64,000 nt of DNA. Source: Arminella tubonensis. GTDB taxonomy: Bacteria > Pseudomonadota > Alphaproteobacteria > Rhizobiales > Rhizobiaceae. Shown here piece after piece: positions 43,059-51,742 of this stretch. The position numbers were made by a program, and so were the translations under genes. Numbering within the stretch: position 1 is the first letter of the stretch; every line of letters begins with the position of its first letter. The stretch is taken from NCBI RefSeq assembly GCF_003240585.1, contig NZ_PCDP01000080.1:1-64000 (forward strand). The letters run 5' to 3'. The notes under the pieces were generated by a model. It saw nothing but the letters and a program-made list of their open reading frames with translations. It was not told where the DNA came from and did not search any database.

Positions 43059-44960
43059 ATGGCCCACCTAACCCATCATTCTCCCCATGGGAAAATGAGC
43101 ACGCGCAAGCTCTTCTACCTGGCCCTCGGGTCCGTTGGCGTCGTATACGGCGATATCGGAACGAGCCCGCTCTATGCCTTTCGCGAGGCGCTGAAGCCGG
43201 TGGCCGCAGACGGCCTGACGCGCGGCGAGGTCATCAGCCTAGTATCGCTGATGCTCTGGGCGCTGACGATTATCGTCACGTTGAAATATGTCCTTTTTCT
43301 GCTGCGCGCCGACAATGACGGCGAAGGCGGCACACTGTCGCTGCTGGCGCTTTTGATGAAGACGGCCAATGGCCACACCGCCATGCTGATGGTGATGGGA
43401 TTGACCGGAGCGGCGCTGTTCCTCGGCGACGCCATGATCACGCCCGCTCTGTCCGTCCTGTCCGCCGTCGAGGGCCTGAAGCTGGTCACGCCGCAACTGT
43501 CACCTTATATCGTGCCGATTTCCGTGGCGATCCTGGCGTTTCTCTTCGCCATCCAGTCACGCGGGACGGGCGCCGTCGCCAAGTTCTTCGGCCCGATCAC
43601 TGCGCTCTGGTTTCTCGTCATCGGTTTTGCCGGCCTGATGCATATTCCTGACGACTACGGCATCCTCGTCGCCTTCAATCCCTGGTACGCCGTCAATTTC
43701 CTGCTGCACGAAGGCTTCTTCGGCATCGTCGTCCTCGGCGCCGTCTTCCTGACCGTCACGGGCGCGGAGGCACTCTATGCCGATCTCGGCCATTTCGGAC
43801 GCCGGCCGATCCAGTGGGCCTGGTTTGCCATCGTATTCCCTTCGCTGACGCTCAATTATCTCGGCCAGGGCGCGCTTGTACTGCGCGAGCCGCTGGCGAT
43901 GTCCGATCCGTTTTTCCTGATGTACCCGCACTGGGCGCTGCTGCCGGTGGTCATCCTGGCCACGGCTGCGACGATCATTGCCAGCCAGGCGGTCATCACA
44001 GGCGCTTTCTCGCTGACGCGACAGGCCATCCACCTCGGCTTCCTGCCGCGCATGGAAATCCTGTTCACTTCGGAGACGAACACGGGGCAGATATTCCTGC
44101 CGTCGGTCAACACGCTGCTGTTCTTCGGCGTCATCTTCCTGGTGCTCAGCTTCCGCTCATCGGATTCGCTGGCAACCGCCTATGGCATCTCGGTCACCGG
44201 CGCGATGGTGGTGACCTCGATCATGGCCTTCGAATTCGTCCGTGTCCGCTGGAACTGGTCGCTGCCGGTGGCAATCACCGTTCTGCTGCCGCTGGTCCTG
44301 CTCGAACTGATCTTCCTCGGAGCCAATCTGCTGAAGATCCACGACGGTGGCTATATTCCGGTCATGATCGCCTCCGCCTTCATGATCGTCATGTGGACAT
44401 GGCGCCGAGGCACCGCGATCCTGATGGAAAAGACCCGCCACACGGATATTCCGCTGCCGTCCTTTGTGAGCTCGATCGAGCGCAAGAGCGAGCATTCGCC
44501 GGCCGCCGTCCCCGGCACCGCGATCTTCCTCACCAGCGATCCGGAATCGGCTCCCGCCGCGCTGCTGCACAATCTGAAGCACAATCACGTCCTGCACGAC
44601 AAGAACGTCATCTTGACGATCCGCACCATCAACAAGCCGCGCGTCGCCCATGATGATCGCTATACGGTCGAGAAAATCTCCGAACGTTTTTCCAAGGTCG
44701 AGCTCCGTTTCGGCTTCATGGAATCGCAGAACGTCTCGCAGGCGCTGGCGGCATTGCGCAAGACCGGCCTGAAGTTCGACATCATGTCGACGTCCTTCTA
44801 TCTCGGGCGCCGCAAGCTGGTACCTGACGCCAAGTCCGGCATGCCGCATTGGCAGGACCGCCTTTTCATCGCGCTTGCCAACGCCGCGACCGACCCGTCG
44901 GATTATTTCCGCTTGCCCGCCAACCGCGTCGTCGAACTCGGGTCGCACGTCATTATTTGA
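43059..44960 (+). CDS. kup: KUP-family potassium uptake protein
   Basis: 633 residues: about 12 membrane helices, then a cytosolic C-terminal part of roughly 150 residues. Conserved KUP blocks: GVVYGDIGTSPLYAFREAL (about 26-44), GEGGTLSLLALL, and LGDAMITPALSVLSAVEG. Functions as a K+/H+ symporter. An alternative start at 43095 (MSTRKLFYL) has GGGAAA directly upstream and is possible. Rhizobia commonly have several kup copies. Confidence 0.94.
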   Translation: MAHLTHHSPHGKMSTRKLFYLALGSVGVVYGDIGTSPLYAFREALKPVAADGLTRGEVISLVSLMLWALTIIVTLKYVLFLLRADNDGEGGTLSLLALLMKTANGHTAMLMVMGLTGAALFLGDAMITPALSVLSAVEGLKLVTPQLSPYIVPISVAILAFLFAIQSRGTGAVAKFFGPITALWFLVIGFAGLMHIPDDYGILVAFNPWYAVNFLLHEGFFGIVVLGAVFLTVTGAEALYADLGHFGRRPIQWAWFAIVFPSLTLNYLGQGALVLREPLAMSDPFFLMYPHWALLPVVILATAATIIASQAVITGAFSLTRQAIHLGFLPRMEILFTSETNTGQIFLPSVNTLLFFGVIFLVLSFRSSDSLATAYGISVTGAMVVTSIMAFEFVRVRWNWSLPVAITVLLPLVLLELIFLGANLLKIHDGGYIPVMIASAFMIVMWTWRRGTAILMEKTRHTDIPLPSFVSSIERKSEHSPAAVPGTAIFLTSDPESAPAALLHNLKHNHVLHDKNVILTIRTINKPRVAHDDRYTVEKISERFSKVELRFGFMESQNVSQALAALRKTGLKFDIMSTSFYLGRRKLVPDAKSGMPHWQDRLFIALANAATDPSDYFRLPANRVVELGSHVII

Positions 44961-44990
44961 GGCATCCTGCTGCTTCGCACAATATTCGGA

Positions 44991-45018
44991 GGCCTGGCGC
45001 ATGGCGCCGGGCCTTTTC
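44991..45018 (+). terminator. Terminator of corA-kup
   Basis: GGCCTGGCGC, loop ATG, GCGCCGGGCC (10-bp stem with one G-T pair), then TTTTC. It lies 30 nt after the kup stop. Confidence 0.8.
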
Positions 45019-45124
45019 AATGATTGCCGGTACTCTTCTCATCACCTTGCGACGGCCGGAATTAACCATCCATCAAGGTTAATGGGACATTATCGACTCC
45101 CATGTTCCCGTGCCGTGGAGTCCG

Positions 45125-46330
45125 GTGTTGCGTCGCATGAAACGTCCCTCCCGCAAGTTCCCCTTGCTGCCTGAAAACTGGGTCTCGCCCGCGGTCTTCG
45201 GCCTTTGCGCCTGGCTGGTCCTCCCGACGGTTGCAGCCCATGCCGATCTTGCCGGAATGCTCGCCGGTCTGGACGAAGGCGCCGGAAGCTGGCGCATGGT
45301 GCTGACAAATTCGCCGGCCGGGTCCATCCATGAAGCGGAGCTTGCCTTCGGCAATGCCGGCAGCAGCGAAGGGAACACCTATAGCGGCGGCATGGTATTG
45401 CCCAATGGTCACCGCGTGGCGTTTCAGTCGAAGGAGAAGGGCAGCGACCCGAGGACCGACGAGGACAGGGTCAACCGCCGCGACAAGAAGGGCCGGATCG
45501 TCAGCGTCGAGCAGATGCAGCCGCCGAAGGATTTCACCGCCGGGTCGATCCTGCAGCGCACCACCCTGATCTTCCGGCCCGAGTTTGCCGTTCCGCAATC
45601 CGACCTGAAGAACAAGACCGCATTTGTGAAGGACCCGGCTGAGGCAGGGGACAATCGGATTCAGATGGCATCCGCCTTCTCCAAGGAGAAGCCGAGGGCG
45701 CCGGATGGCGGCGTTCCGCCGATCCTTGCAAGCCTTGTTACCAATGACGGCGCCGATTCACTGGCTGCCGCCTATGCGTCGCCGGCTCCGGACTACGCCA
45801 CCACATCCCCCTTCGACTCGATTCTCACCAAGGAGCCCGATGATGGCGGTCGCTTCGTGCCGAAGATCGGGCCAAAGGATCACGCCTGGGCGGCCAGTGT
45901 CCTGCCGGCCGAAGTCTTCTCGCCGGACGAGCAGCAGTGCCTTGCCACCGGCATCTATTTCGAATCGCGCGGCGAATCGGTGAAGGGACAGGCCGCCGTC
46001 GCGCAGGTCATCCTCAATCGCGTCAGGAATCCCGCCTACCCGAAGACCATCTGCGGCGTCGTCTACCAGAACGAGGACTGGACAAACGCCTGCCAGTTTT
46101 CCTTCGCCTGCGACAAGATAAAGGACAAGGTGAATTCGCCTTACCACTGGCAGGTCGCCCGCCAGGTGGCGATGGCGGTTACCGCCGGCAAGATCTGGCT
46201 GCCCGAAGTCGGCTCCGCCACGCATTATCACGCCGTCTATGTCCGCCCCCGATGGGCCGCGGAAATGGTCAAGGTCGGCCGCATCGGCATGCACATCTTC
46301 TATAGAACCTACGGCGGCGGCTGGAGCTGA
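45125..46330 (+). CDS. SleB-like cell wall hydrolase, exported
   Basis: About 401 residues. N-terminal membrane/signal segment (WVSPAVFGLCAWLVLPTVAAHA), a 230-residue region of unknown fold, and a C-terminal Hydrolase_2 (SleB/CwlJ) domain of about 120 residues: CLATGIYFESRGESVKGQAA with the catalytic Glu, then NRVRNPAYPKTICGVVYQN. It would cut peptidoglycan in the periplasm. Start is uncertain: GTG at 45125 has GGAG 5 nt upstream; GTG 45110 and ATG 45137 are also in frame. Confidence 0.87.
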   Translation: MLRRMKRPSRKFPLLPENWVSPAVFGLCAWLVLPTVAAHADLAGMLAGLDEGAGSWRMVLTNSPAGSIHEAELAFGNAGSSEGNTYSGGMVLPNGHRVAFQSKEKGSDPRTDEDRVNRRDKKGRIVSVEQMQPPKDFTAGSILQRTTLIFRPEFAVPQSDLKNKTAFVKDPAEAGDNRIQMASAFSKEKPRAPDGGVPPILASLVTNDGADSLAAAYASPAPDYATTSPFDSILTKEPDDGGRFVPKIGPKDHAWAASVLPAEVFSPDEQQCLATGIYFESRGESVKGQAAVAQVILNRVRNPAYPKTICGVVYQNEDWTNACQFSFACDKIKDKVNSPYHWQVARQVAMAVTAGKIWLPEVGSATHYHAVYVRPRWAAEMVKVGRIGMHIFYRTYGGGWS

Positions 46331-46645
46331 TCCCCGCGGGCATGCCCAACCGGGCAAAGTCCTTTACGTCAGCATGTTATTTCGGCTAAAGCGCTGCGGG
46401 AATGCATCAGCCAAAGCGGATTATTTCGGCCCGTTTTTGGGCAACCCGGCCTATTTGAGATAAGTCTATGATTTGCCTTGGATAATTAATGGCTGGACAT
46501 CTGACTTCTACGCCTTGACTATGCTTTTCTCGAAAACTATGTTGCGCGCGACTTCAAAACGGGCCGAAAGGTGAAAAACCTGCCGTTTGTTGCGCGTTCG
46601 CCGGGGTACGGGATTGCGGGCAATAAAAAGGCGAGGGGGATTACC
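46331..46645. other. Intergenic region before the ATP synthase Fo operon
   Basis: 315 nt without a gene; AT-rich at 46470-46560 and holding the predicted atp promoter. Confidence 0.5.
46515..46543 (+). promoter_or_regulatory. Predicted promoter of atpIBEF
   Basis: TTGACT (46515-46520), 17-nt spacer, TATGTT (46538-46543), close to the housekeeping consensus, about 100 nt before the atpI start. Prediction only. Confidence 0.5.
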
Positions 46646-47002
46646 ATGACGGATGACCGGGACGAAAGTCTGGAAAAGCGACGGGCGCAGCTGGGGGCCG
46701 AATTGGAAACCCTGCGCACGGAGGTGGGAGAGGATGGACCCCGGGAGGTTCGCGCCGAAACTAGCCGCAGAGGCTATGCCGAGGCGATGAAGCTTTCGAG
46801 CGAGTTTATCGCTGCCATCATTGCCGGCGCTGTTTTGGGCTATCTCTTCGACCGTTTTGTCGGTACAGCGCCGTGGGGCATGATCGTTTTGCTACTTCTC
46901 GGATTCTGCGCCGGCGTGCTGAATGTCTTGCGTTCGGCGGGGATGGTTTCCGAACCGCCTTCCGCAGGCTCCGACAAAGGGCCCAACGCGGGCAAAGACT
47001 GA
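46646..47002 (+). CDS. atpI: ATP synthase protein I
   Basis: 118 residues, starting MTDDRDESLEKRRAQLGAEL with GAGGGGG upstream. N-terminal coiled, charged half, then two membrane helices (SSEFIAAIIAGAVLGYLFDR and APWGMIVLLLLGFCAGVLNV). AtpI helps assemble the c-ring. First gene of the Fo cluster. The F1 genes are not here, as is normal for alphaproteobacteria, where Fo and F1 operons are separate. Confidence 0.94.
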   Translation: MTDDRDESLEKRRAQLGAELETLRTEVGEDGPREVRAETSRRGYAEAMKLSSEFIAAIIAGAVLGYLFDRFVGTAPWGMIVLLLLGFCAGVLNVLRSAGMVSEPPSAGSDKGPNAGKD

Positions 47003-47083
47003 CAGGGGAAGCATCGTCCGCCCGGACGTTGTAACCAGAGAAATGATCTCCGTCTCCGGACGGGTAAAGAAGAGAGACAAGCG

Positions 47084-47836
47084 GTGGCTAACGATCCGAC
47101 CCATCAGTTCCTGATCCATAAGATTGTGCCGATCGAGGTCGGCGGAATTGATTTCTCGTTCACCAATGCATCGCTTTTCATGGTCGCTTCGGTCGCCATC
47201 GCCGCCGGCTTCCTTTATTTCTCCACCACCAATCGCGGCCTGATCCCGAGCCGTTCGCAGTCCTTGGCCGAGATGTCCTATGAGTTCATCGCCAATATGC
47301 TGAAGGAAGGCGCGGGCAAGCAGGGAATGAAGTTCTTCCCGATGGTGTTCTCGCTGTTCATGTTCGTCCTGACCGCGAACCTGCTCGGCATGGTCCCCTA
47401 TTTCTATACCGTGACCAGCCAGATCATCGTCACTTTCGCGCTGGCGCTGTTCGTTATCCTCACCGTCATTATCTATGGCTTCTTCAAGCATGGTTTCGGC
47501 TTCTTCAAGCTGTTCGTGCCGCACGGCGTTCCGGTGGCCCTGTTGCCGCTGGTGGTGATCATCGAGATCATCTCCTTCCTGTCCCGGCCGATTTCTCTCT
47601 CCGTTCGTCTCTTCGCCAACATGCTGGCTGGCCATATCACGCTCAAGGTGTTCGCAGGCTTCGTCGCCTCGCTCGGAGCCCTTGGCGCGCTCGGCATCGG
47701 TGGTGCCATCCTTCCTCTCATCATGACCGTCGCCCTGACTGGTCTCGAGTTCCTCGTTGCCTTCCTCCAGGCTTACGTCTTTGCGGTGCTGACTTGCATG
47801 TACCTCAACGACGCGATCCATCCGGGTGGCCACTAA
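47084..47836 (+). CDS. atpB: ATP synthase Fo subunit a
   Basis: 250 residues from GTG at 47084 (MANDPTHQFLIHKIVP). Five or six membrane helices, with the essential Arg in the ISLSVRLFANMLAGH segment (about residue 175) that works against the c-ring carboxylate to drive rotation. Length and order are standard. Confidence 0.97.
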   Translation: MANDPTHQFLIHKIVPIEVGGIDFSFTNASLFMVASVAIAAGFLYFSTTNRGLIPSRSQSLAEMSYEFIANMLKEGAGKQGMKFFPMVFSLFMFVLTANLLGMVPYFYTVTSQIIVTFALALFVILTVIIYGFFKHGFGFFKLFVPHGVPVALLPLVVIIEIISFLSRPISLSVRLFANMLAGHITLKVFAGFVASLGALGALGIGGAILPLIMTVALTGLEFLVAFLQAYVFAVLTCMYLNDAIHPGGH

Positions 47837-47904
47837 GGATACAGACATTGACGTCTCCAGGGCGTCAGTCATTCGCCGCAACAACCATTTCAAAGGAGTT
47901 CAAC

Positions 47905-48132
47905 ATGGACGCGGAAGCAGCAAAGTACATCGGTGCAGGCCTAGCTTGCTTTGGTATGGCCGGCACGGCTCTCGGCCTCGGCAACATCTTCGGCAGCTAC
48001 CTCTCCGGCGCACTGCGCAATCCGTCTGCCGCTGACAGCCAGTTCGGCCGTCTGGTATTCGGCTTCGCCGTTACGGAAGCCTTGGGCATCTTCTCGCTGC
48101 TCATCGCTCTCCTTCTGCTCTTCGCCGTCTGA
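47905..48132 (+). CDS. atpE: ATP synthase Fo subunit c
   Basis: 75 residues, two-helix hairpin: MDAEAAKYIGAGLACFGMAG and the second helix FGFAVTEALGIFSLLIALL with the proton-carrying Glu (about 58). AAAGGAG precedes the ATG. Forms the proton-driven rotor ring. Confidence 0.97.
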   Translation: MDAEAAKYIGAGLACFGMAGTALGLGNIFGSYLSGALRNPSAADSQFGRLVFGFAVTEALGIFSLLIALLLLFAV

Positions 48133-48210
48133 TAACGGCGACTTGATGGATCACGGTCTGCAAGGCGCAGGCCGTGATCTTTCGTATTTGCAGGACACCT
48201 GGAGGTGAGC

Positions 48211-48834
48211 ATGTTTGTGACCCCGGCTTATGCGGAAGACGCCGCGGCGACGACCGAGACAGGTCAGGCGGCCGCGCCCGCGACCGGCGGAACGAATACC
48301 GAAACGGGTGTGCCTTCGGAAGGTCACCACGGTCGCGTATTCCCGCCATTCGACCATACGACTTTTGCCTCCCAGCTTCTTTGGCTGGCAATCACATTCG
48401 GCATTTTCTACGTGCTCATGCAGAAGGTCCTGGTGCCCCGCATCGGCGGCATCCTGGAGACGCGGCATGCCCGCCTGGCACAGGATATCGACGAGGCTGC
48501 ACGGTTGAAGGCCGAGGCAGACAATGCCGTCGAGACCTATGAGGCCGAACTCGCAGCTGCACGCGCCAAGGCAAATGCCATCGGCAATACTGCCCGCGAC
48601 GCCGCCAAGGCGAAGGCCGAGGCCGATCGACGTGCCATCGAGGCAAGTCTTGCGGAAACAATCAAGGCGGCCGAGGCTCGCATCGCCGATGTCAAGACCA
48701 AGGCATTCGCCGACGTCGGTGCGATCGCCGAGGAGACGGCGTCAGCGGTTGTCGAACAGCTGATAGGCGGAACGGTCACCAAGACCGACATCGCCGCAGC
48801 GGTTGCGGCCGTAAACGTGAAGCGGGAGGGTTGA
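48211..48834 (+). CDS. atpF2: ATP synthase Fo subunit b' (AtpF2)
   Basis: 207 residues. An N-terminal hydrophilic stretch (MFVTPAYAEDAAATTETGQ) precedes one membrane helix (FASQLLWLAITFGIFYVLMQ) and a long helical stalk. Alphaproteobacteria have this divergent b' besides b. ATG at 48211 has GGAG 6 nt upstream; an in-frame GTG at 48205 directly abuts that site. It ends 3 nt before atpF. Confidence 0.93.
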   Translation: MFVTPAYAEDAAATTETGQAAAPATGGTNTETGVPSEGHHGRVFPPFDHTTFASQLLWLAITFGIFYVLMQKVLVPRIGGILETRHARLAQDIDEAARLKAEADNAVETYEAELAAARAKANAIGNTARDAAKAKAEADRRAIEASLAETIKAAEARIADVKTKAFADVGAIAEETASAVVEQLIGGTVTKTDIAAAVAAVNVKREG

Positions 48835-48837
48835 TCC

Positions 48838-49329
48838 ATGGAATTCGCATTGGACCAGACATTCTTCGCCTTTGTCGGCCTGCTGCTGTTTCTGGCGCTG
48901 GTCGTCTATCTCAAGGTTCCGGGCATGATGGCAAAGTCGCTTGACGACCGCGCCGACCAGATCCGCAACGAGTTGGCGGAAGCCAAGCGCCTGCGCGAGG
49001 AAGCCCAGCACCTGCTTGCTGAATACCAGCGCAAGCGCAAGGAAGCAGAAGCCGAGGCGGCGCACATCGTTGCCACGGCAGGACGCGAAGCCGAAATGCT
49101 GACCGCGGAAGCCAAGGCAAAGACGGAAGAATTCGTCGCCAATCGCACAGCTGTCTCCGAGCAGAAGATCAAGCTGGCGGAAACCGACGCGATCAAGGCT
49201 GTCCGCTCCGCCGCCGTCGACCTGGCAATCGCCGCTGCCGAGACAGTGCTCGCCAAGAAGGCAACAGCCAAGGTCCAGTCGGACCTCTTCAAGACCGCCG
49301 TCGGCGACGTGAAGTCCCGCCTCAACTAG
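48838..49329 (+). CDS. atpF: ATP synthase Fo subunit b
   Basis: 163 residues: short membrane helix (TFFAFVGLLLFLALVVYL), then the charged coiled-coil stalk DDRADQIRNELAEAKRLREE. It forms the peripheral stator with b' and connects to F1. Last gene of the Fo operon; a strong terminator follows at 49355. Confidence 0.96.
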   Translation: MEFALDQTFFAFVGLLLFLALVVYLKVPGMMAKSLDDRADQIRNELAEAKRLREEAQHLLAEYQRKRKEAEAEAAHIVATAGREAEMLTAEAKAKTEEFVANRTAVSEQKIKLAETDAIKAVRSAAVDLAIAAAETVLAKKATAKVQSDLFKTAVGDVKSRLN

Positions 49330-49354
49330 GCAAGAAATCCCCACGACATTCGAG

Positions 49355-49380
49355 AGGCCGGGCATAGTCCCGGCCTTTTT
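49355..49380 (+). terminator. Terminator of the atp Fo operon
   Basis: AGGCCGGG, loop CATAGT, CCCGGCCT, then TTTTT; 25 nt after the atpF stop. Confidence 0.9.
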
Positions 49381-49413
49381 CGTTATTCTGGGGGGCTGAG
49401 AGCTGGTTTCCCG

Positions 49414-49432
49414 TTCTCCCCGCCGGGGAGAA
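49414..49432. repeat. Short perfect hairpin
   Basis: TTCTCCCC-GCC-GGGGAGAA, 8-bp stem with 3-nt loop. It is typical of rhizobial dispersed palindromes and lies in the gene-free stretch 49330-49669. Confidence 0.7.
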
Positions 49433-49469
49433 GGGGAGATGCCGCAATCTCTTCGTCACACCACAGCCT

Positions 49470-49529
49470 GAAGCTCATGCGGTAGAGGCGACAAGGGCCG
49501 ACTCGCTCTATACTACTGCGGTGGGCGGC
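49470..49529 (-). pseudogene. Duplicate fragment of the 3' end of rnhB
   Basis: 52 of 60 nt match positions 49697-49756 inside rnhB (87%). In frame on the minus strand it encodes AHRSSIERVGPCRLYRMSF against VHRSSIERVGPCRLHRMSF in the gene; most differences are synonymous. The match ends sharply on the upstream side. It lies on the far side of the palindromic element from the rnhB stop, which suggests a duplication associated with that element. Confidence 0.85.
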
Positions 49530-49536
49530 ATCGTTT

Positions 49537-49660
49537 ACACCCTCCCCTTGAGGGGGAGGGTCGGACCGCAGGTCCGGGGTGGGGTGATCCGTTGTGACAC
49601 CCAAAGGTCACCCCCACCCGCGCATTCGCGCGACCTCCCTCATCAAGGGGGAGGTGAAGG
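49537..49660. repeat. Bipartite palindromic element next to rnhB
   Basis: Two inverted arms (about 49537-49590 and 49594-49660) of the same type as the insert in ileS: CCTCCCCTTGAGGGGGAGGGTC...GGTGGGGTGATCC in one arm, its complement in the other, each with inner hairpins. It starts about 10 nt after the rnhB stop codon. Confidence 0.8.
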
Positions 49661-49669
49661 CCAGGCTCT

Positions 49670-50329
49670 TTATGCCTCTTCCTTGCGCAGCGGTCGGAAG
49701 CTCATGCGGTGGAGGCGGCAGGGGCCGACGCGCTCGATGCTGCTGCGGTGGACGGCGGTGCCGTATCCCGCATGCATCTGAAAACCGTAGGCGGGAAAGA
49801 CCAGGTGCGCCCGTGTCATCATCCGATCCCGCGTTACCTTGGCGACGATCGAGGCTGCGGCGATCGAGAACGAGCGCGCGTCCCCCTTGACCACCGCCTT
49901 GCCTGGGCAGGCGAGCCCGGGAGGAACGTCAAGCCCATCCGTCAGCACGTAGCTTGCTGGAATGGCAAGCCCGAGCACGGCACGACGCATGGCGTCGAGG
50001 CTTGCCTTGCGAATATCGGTCTCGTCGATCCGGGTAGCGCTTGACGAGGCAATGGCGACAGTCGCCGTTGCAATGATGATCTCGAACAACTGCTCTCGCC
50101 TCGCAGCCGACAGCAGCTTCGAATCGTTCAGTCCGTCAGGAATGCGATCGGGATCGAGAATGACGGCGGCCGCAACGACCGGCCCGGCCAAAGGCCCACG
50201 CCCCGCTTCGTCGGCGCCTGCTACAGGCCAATGCCCGGCCTTGCGCGCAGAAAGCTCAAGCGCGAAATCCGGTACGATCGGATCTTCGTCGAAAAGCAGA
50301 GGAGAATCGGGTGACGTGCGACGGGCCAT
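49670..50329 (-). CDS. rnhB: Ribonuclease HII
   Basis: 219 residues. It cuts the RNA strand of RNA-DNA hybrids and starts ribonucleotide excision repair. Active-site block VAGADEAGRGPLAGPVVAAA (Asp and Glu), KGD and the Asp of TRDRMM follow the family order. ATG at 50329 (MARRTSPDSPLLFDEDP) is the start best supported by homology; the open frame runs 32 codons further. The last eight residues (RPLRKEEA) differ from the duplicate copy downstream. Confidence 0.95.
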   Translation of the reverse strand: MARRTSPDSPLLFDEDPIVPDFALELSARKAGHWPVAGADEAGRGPLAGPVVAAAVILDPDRIPDGLNDSKLLSAARREQLFEIIIATATVAIASSSATRIDETDIRKASLDAMRRAVLGLAIPASYVLTDGLDVPPGLACPGKAVVKGDARSFSIAAASIVAKVTRDRMMTRAHLVFPAYGFQMHAGYGTAVHRSSIERVGPCRLHRMSFRPLRKEEA

Positions 50330-50443
50330 GCGGCTGACCCTTGCACGCCACACCGATTTCCTGCAAGCCCCCGGGAACAGGGCGGCGGTCCGGGGGCAGT
50401 CCTGCAGATGGCTGGGGCGAGCCACCCGCGGGAACTGAGATAT

Positions 50444-51601
50444 TTAAAGCAACGACAGCTGCACGCCGCTGCCGTCGGGCGGCACGAACAGGTCGTCGCG
50501 AAGCTGGATGCTGCGGCGGACGAGGCCGAGCCGCTTGGTCGCCATCTCGAAGCGCCTGCTGACCTGCCAGGCGTAAGGCCCGGCACCCTTCATCCGCTTG
50601 CCGAATTCGGCGTCGTAGTCCTTGCCGCCGCGCATCTCGCGCACCAGCGACATCACATGCCGATAGCGATCCGGATAGTTCTGCAGCAGCCAATCGCGAA
50701 ACAACGGGCTCACCTCAAGCGGCAGCCGCAGCATCACGTAGCCGGCCTCCCGCGCGCCGGCGGCCTTCGCCCCCTCGAGTATCCGCTCCAGCTCGTGGTC
50801 GTTGAGGGCAGGGATGATCGGCGCAACCAATACCGAGGTCGGTATCCCGGCATCGGAAAGGGCGCGAACCGCCTCCAGCCGCCGCGTCGGGGTCGAGGCA
50901 CGCGGCTCCATCGTCCGCGCAAGCTTGCGGTCGAGCGTCGTCACCGACAACGATACGCGCACGAGGTTCTTCGCTGCCAGTTCGCTAAGGATATCGATGT
51001 CCCGCAAAACCAGCGCCGATTTTGTCACGATCGATACCGGATGATTGGCCTTGTTCAGCACCTCGAGAATCTGGCGCATGATCCGCCATTCCTTTTCGAT
51101 CGGCTGGTAGGGGTCGGTATTGGTGCCGATGGCGATGACTTTCGGTGCATAGCCGGGCTTTGCCAGCTCGCGCTGTAAAAGCTTGGCGACATCCGGCTTG
51201 GCAAACAGCTTGGACTCGAAATCGAGCCCGGCCGAAAGGCCCATATAGGCGTGAGTTGGTCGCGCGAAGCAGTAGATGCAGCCATGCTCGCAGCCCCGAT
51301 AAGGGTTGATCGAACGATCGAAGGGAATATCCGGTGAGGTATTGCGGGTGATCGCGGTGCGCGGCTTTTCGATCTGCACTTCCGTCTTGAACGGTGGCAG
51401 GTCTTCCAGCGTCTGCCATCCGTCATCAAAGCTTTCATGCCGCGAAGGCTCGAAGCGACCGCCGGGGTTGAGGCCGGCGCCGCGTCCGCGCCTCCGATCG
51501 ATCTCGATCCTGAGACCCGAGGCCGTAATCATCGCATCGGCAATATCTGCCGTATTGGCAGGCGCAAATGCGGCCTGACCTGCAAGGGATTGCTGTCTCA
51601 T
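50444..51601 (-). CDS. PA0069-family radical SAM protein
   Basis: 385 residues. Radical SAM motif in YRGCEHGCIYCFARPTHAY (CxxxCxxC) near residue 105, followed by the TIM-barrel-like GTNTDPYQPIEKEWRIMRQI and TKSALVLRDIDIL. It belongs to the spore photoproduct lyase-like PA0069/Rv2578c group, whose chemistry is unknown. ATG at 51601 has GGAG upstream. A LexA-type box lies 73 nt before the start, pointing to a DNA damage role. Confidence 0.9.
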   Translation of the reverse strand: MRQQSLAGQAAFAPANTADIADAMITASGLRIEIDRRRGRGAGLNPGGRFEPSRHESFDDGWQTLEDLPPFKTEVQIEKPRTAITRNTSPDIPFDRSINPYRGCEHGCIYCFARPTHAYMGLSAGLDFESKLFAKPDVAKLLQRELAKPGYAPKVIAIGTNTDPYQPIEKEWRIMRQILEVLNKANHPVSIVTKSALVLRDIDILSELAAKNLVRVSLSVTTLDRKLARTMEPRASTPTRRLEAVRALSDAGIPTSVLVAPIIPALNDHELERILEGAKAAGAREAGYVMLRLPLEVSPLFRDWLLQNYPDRYRHVMSLVREMRGGKDYDAEFGKRMKGAGPYAWQVSRRFEMATKRLGLVRRSIQLRDDLFVPPDGSGVQLSLL

Positions 51602-51673
51602 CGGTAACTCCAGCGGCAGGGACAACAATGCTGCCCCGCGTCATCAGTGATTAAATTCCTATCGTAGCAATGA

Positions 51674-51688
51674 GAACAATGCAAGAAC
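51674..51688. promoter_or_regulatory. LexA operator (alphaproteobacterial type)
   Basis: GAAC-AATGCAA-GAAC, a perfect match to the direct-repeat LexA site of alphaproteobacteria (GTTC-N7-GTTC read on the other strand). It lies between the divergent radical SAM and glycosyltransferase genes. On the minus strand it overlaps a possible -35, TTGCAT. Confidence 0.75.
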
Positions 51689-51742
51689 AAAATGCACAAA
51701 CTGTCACTGGCATTCATTTGTGCAGCGCTCTATAAATGAGCA

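Noticed and set aside
49383..49604. A 73-codon minus-strand frame containing rnhB-like residues as a gene of its own
   Set aside because: It starts inside the palindromic element and only its middle resembles rnhB; best read as a duplicated fragment.
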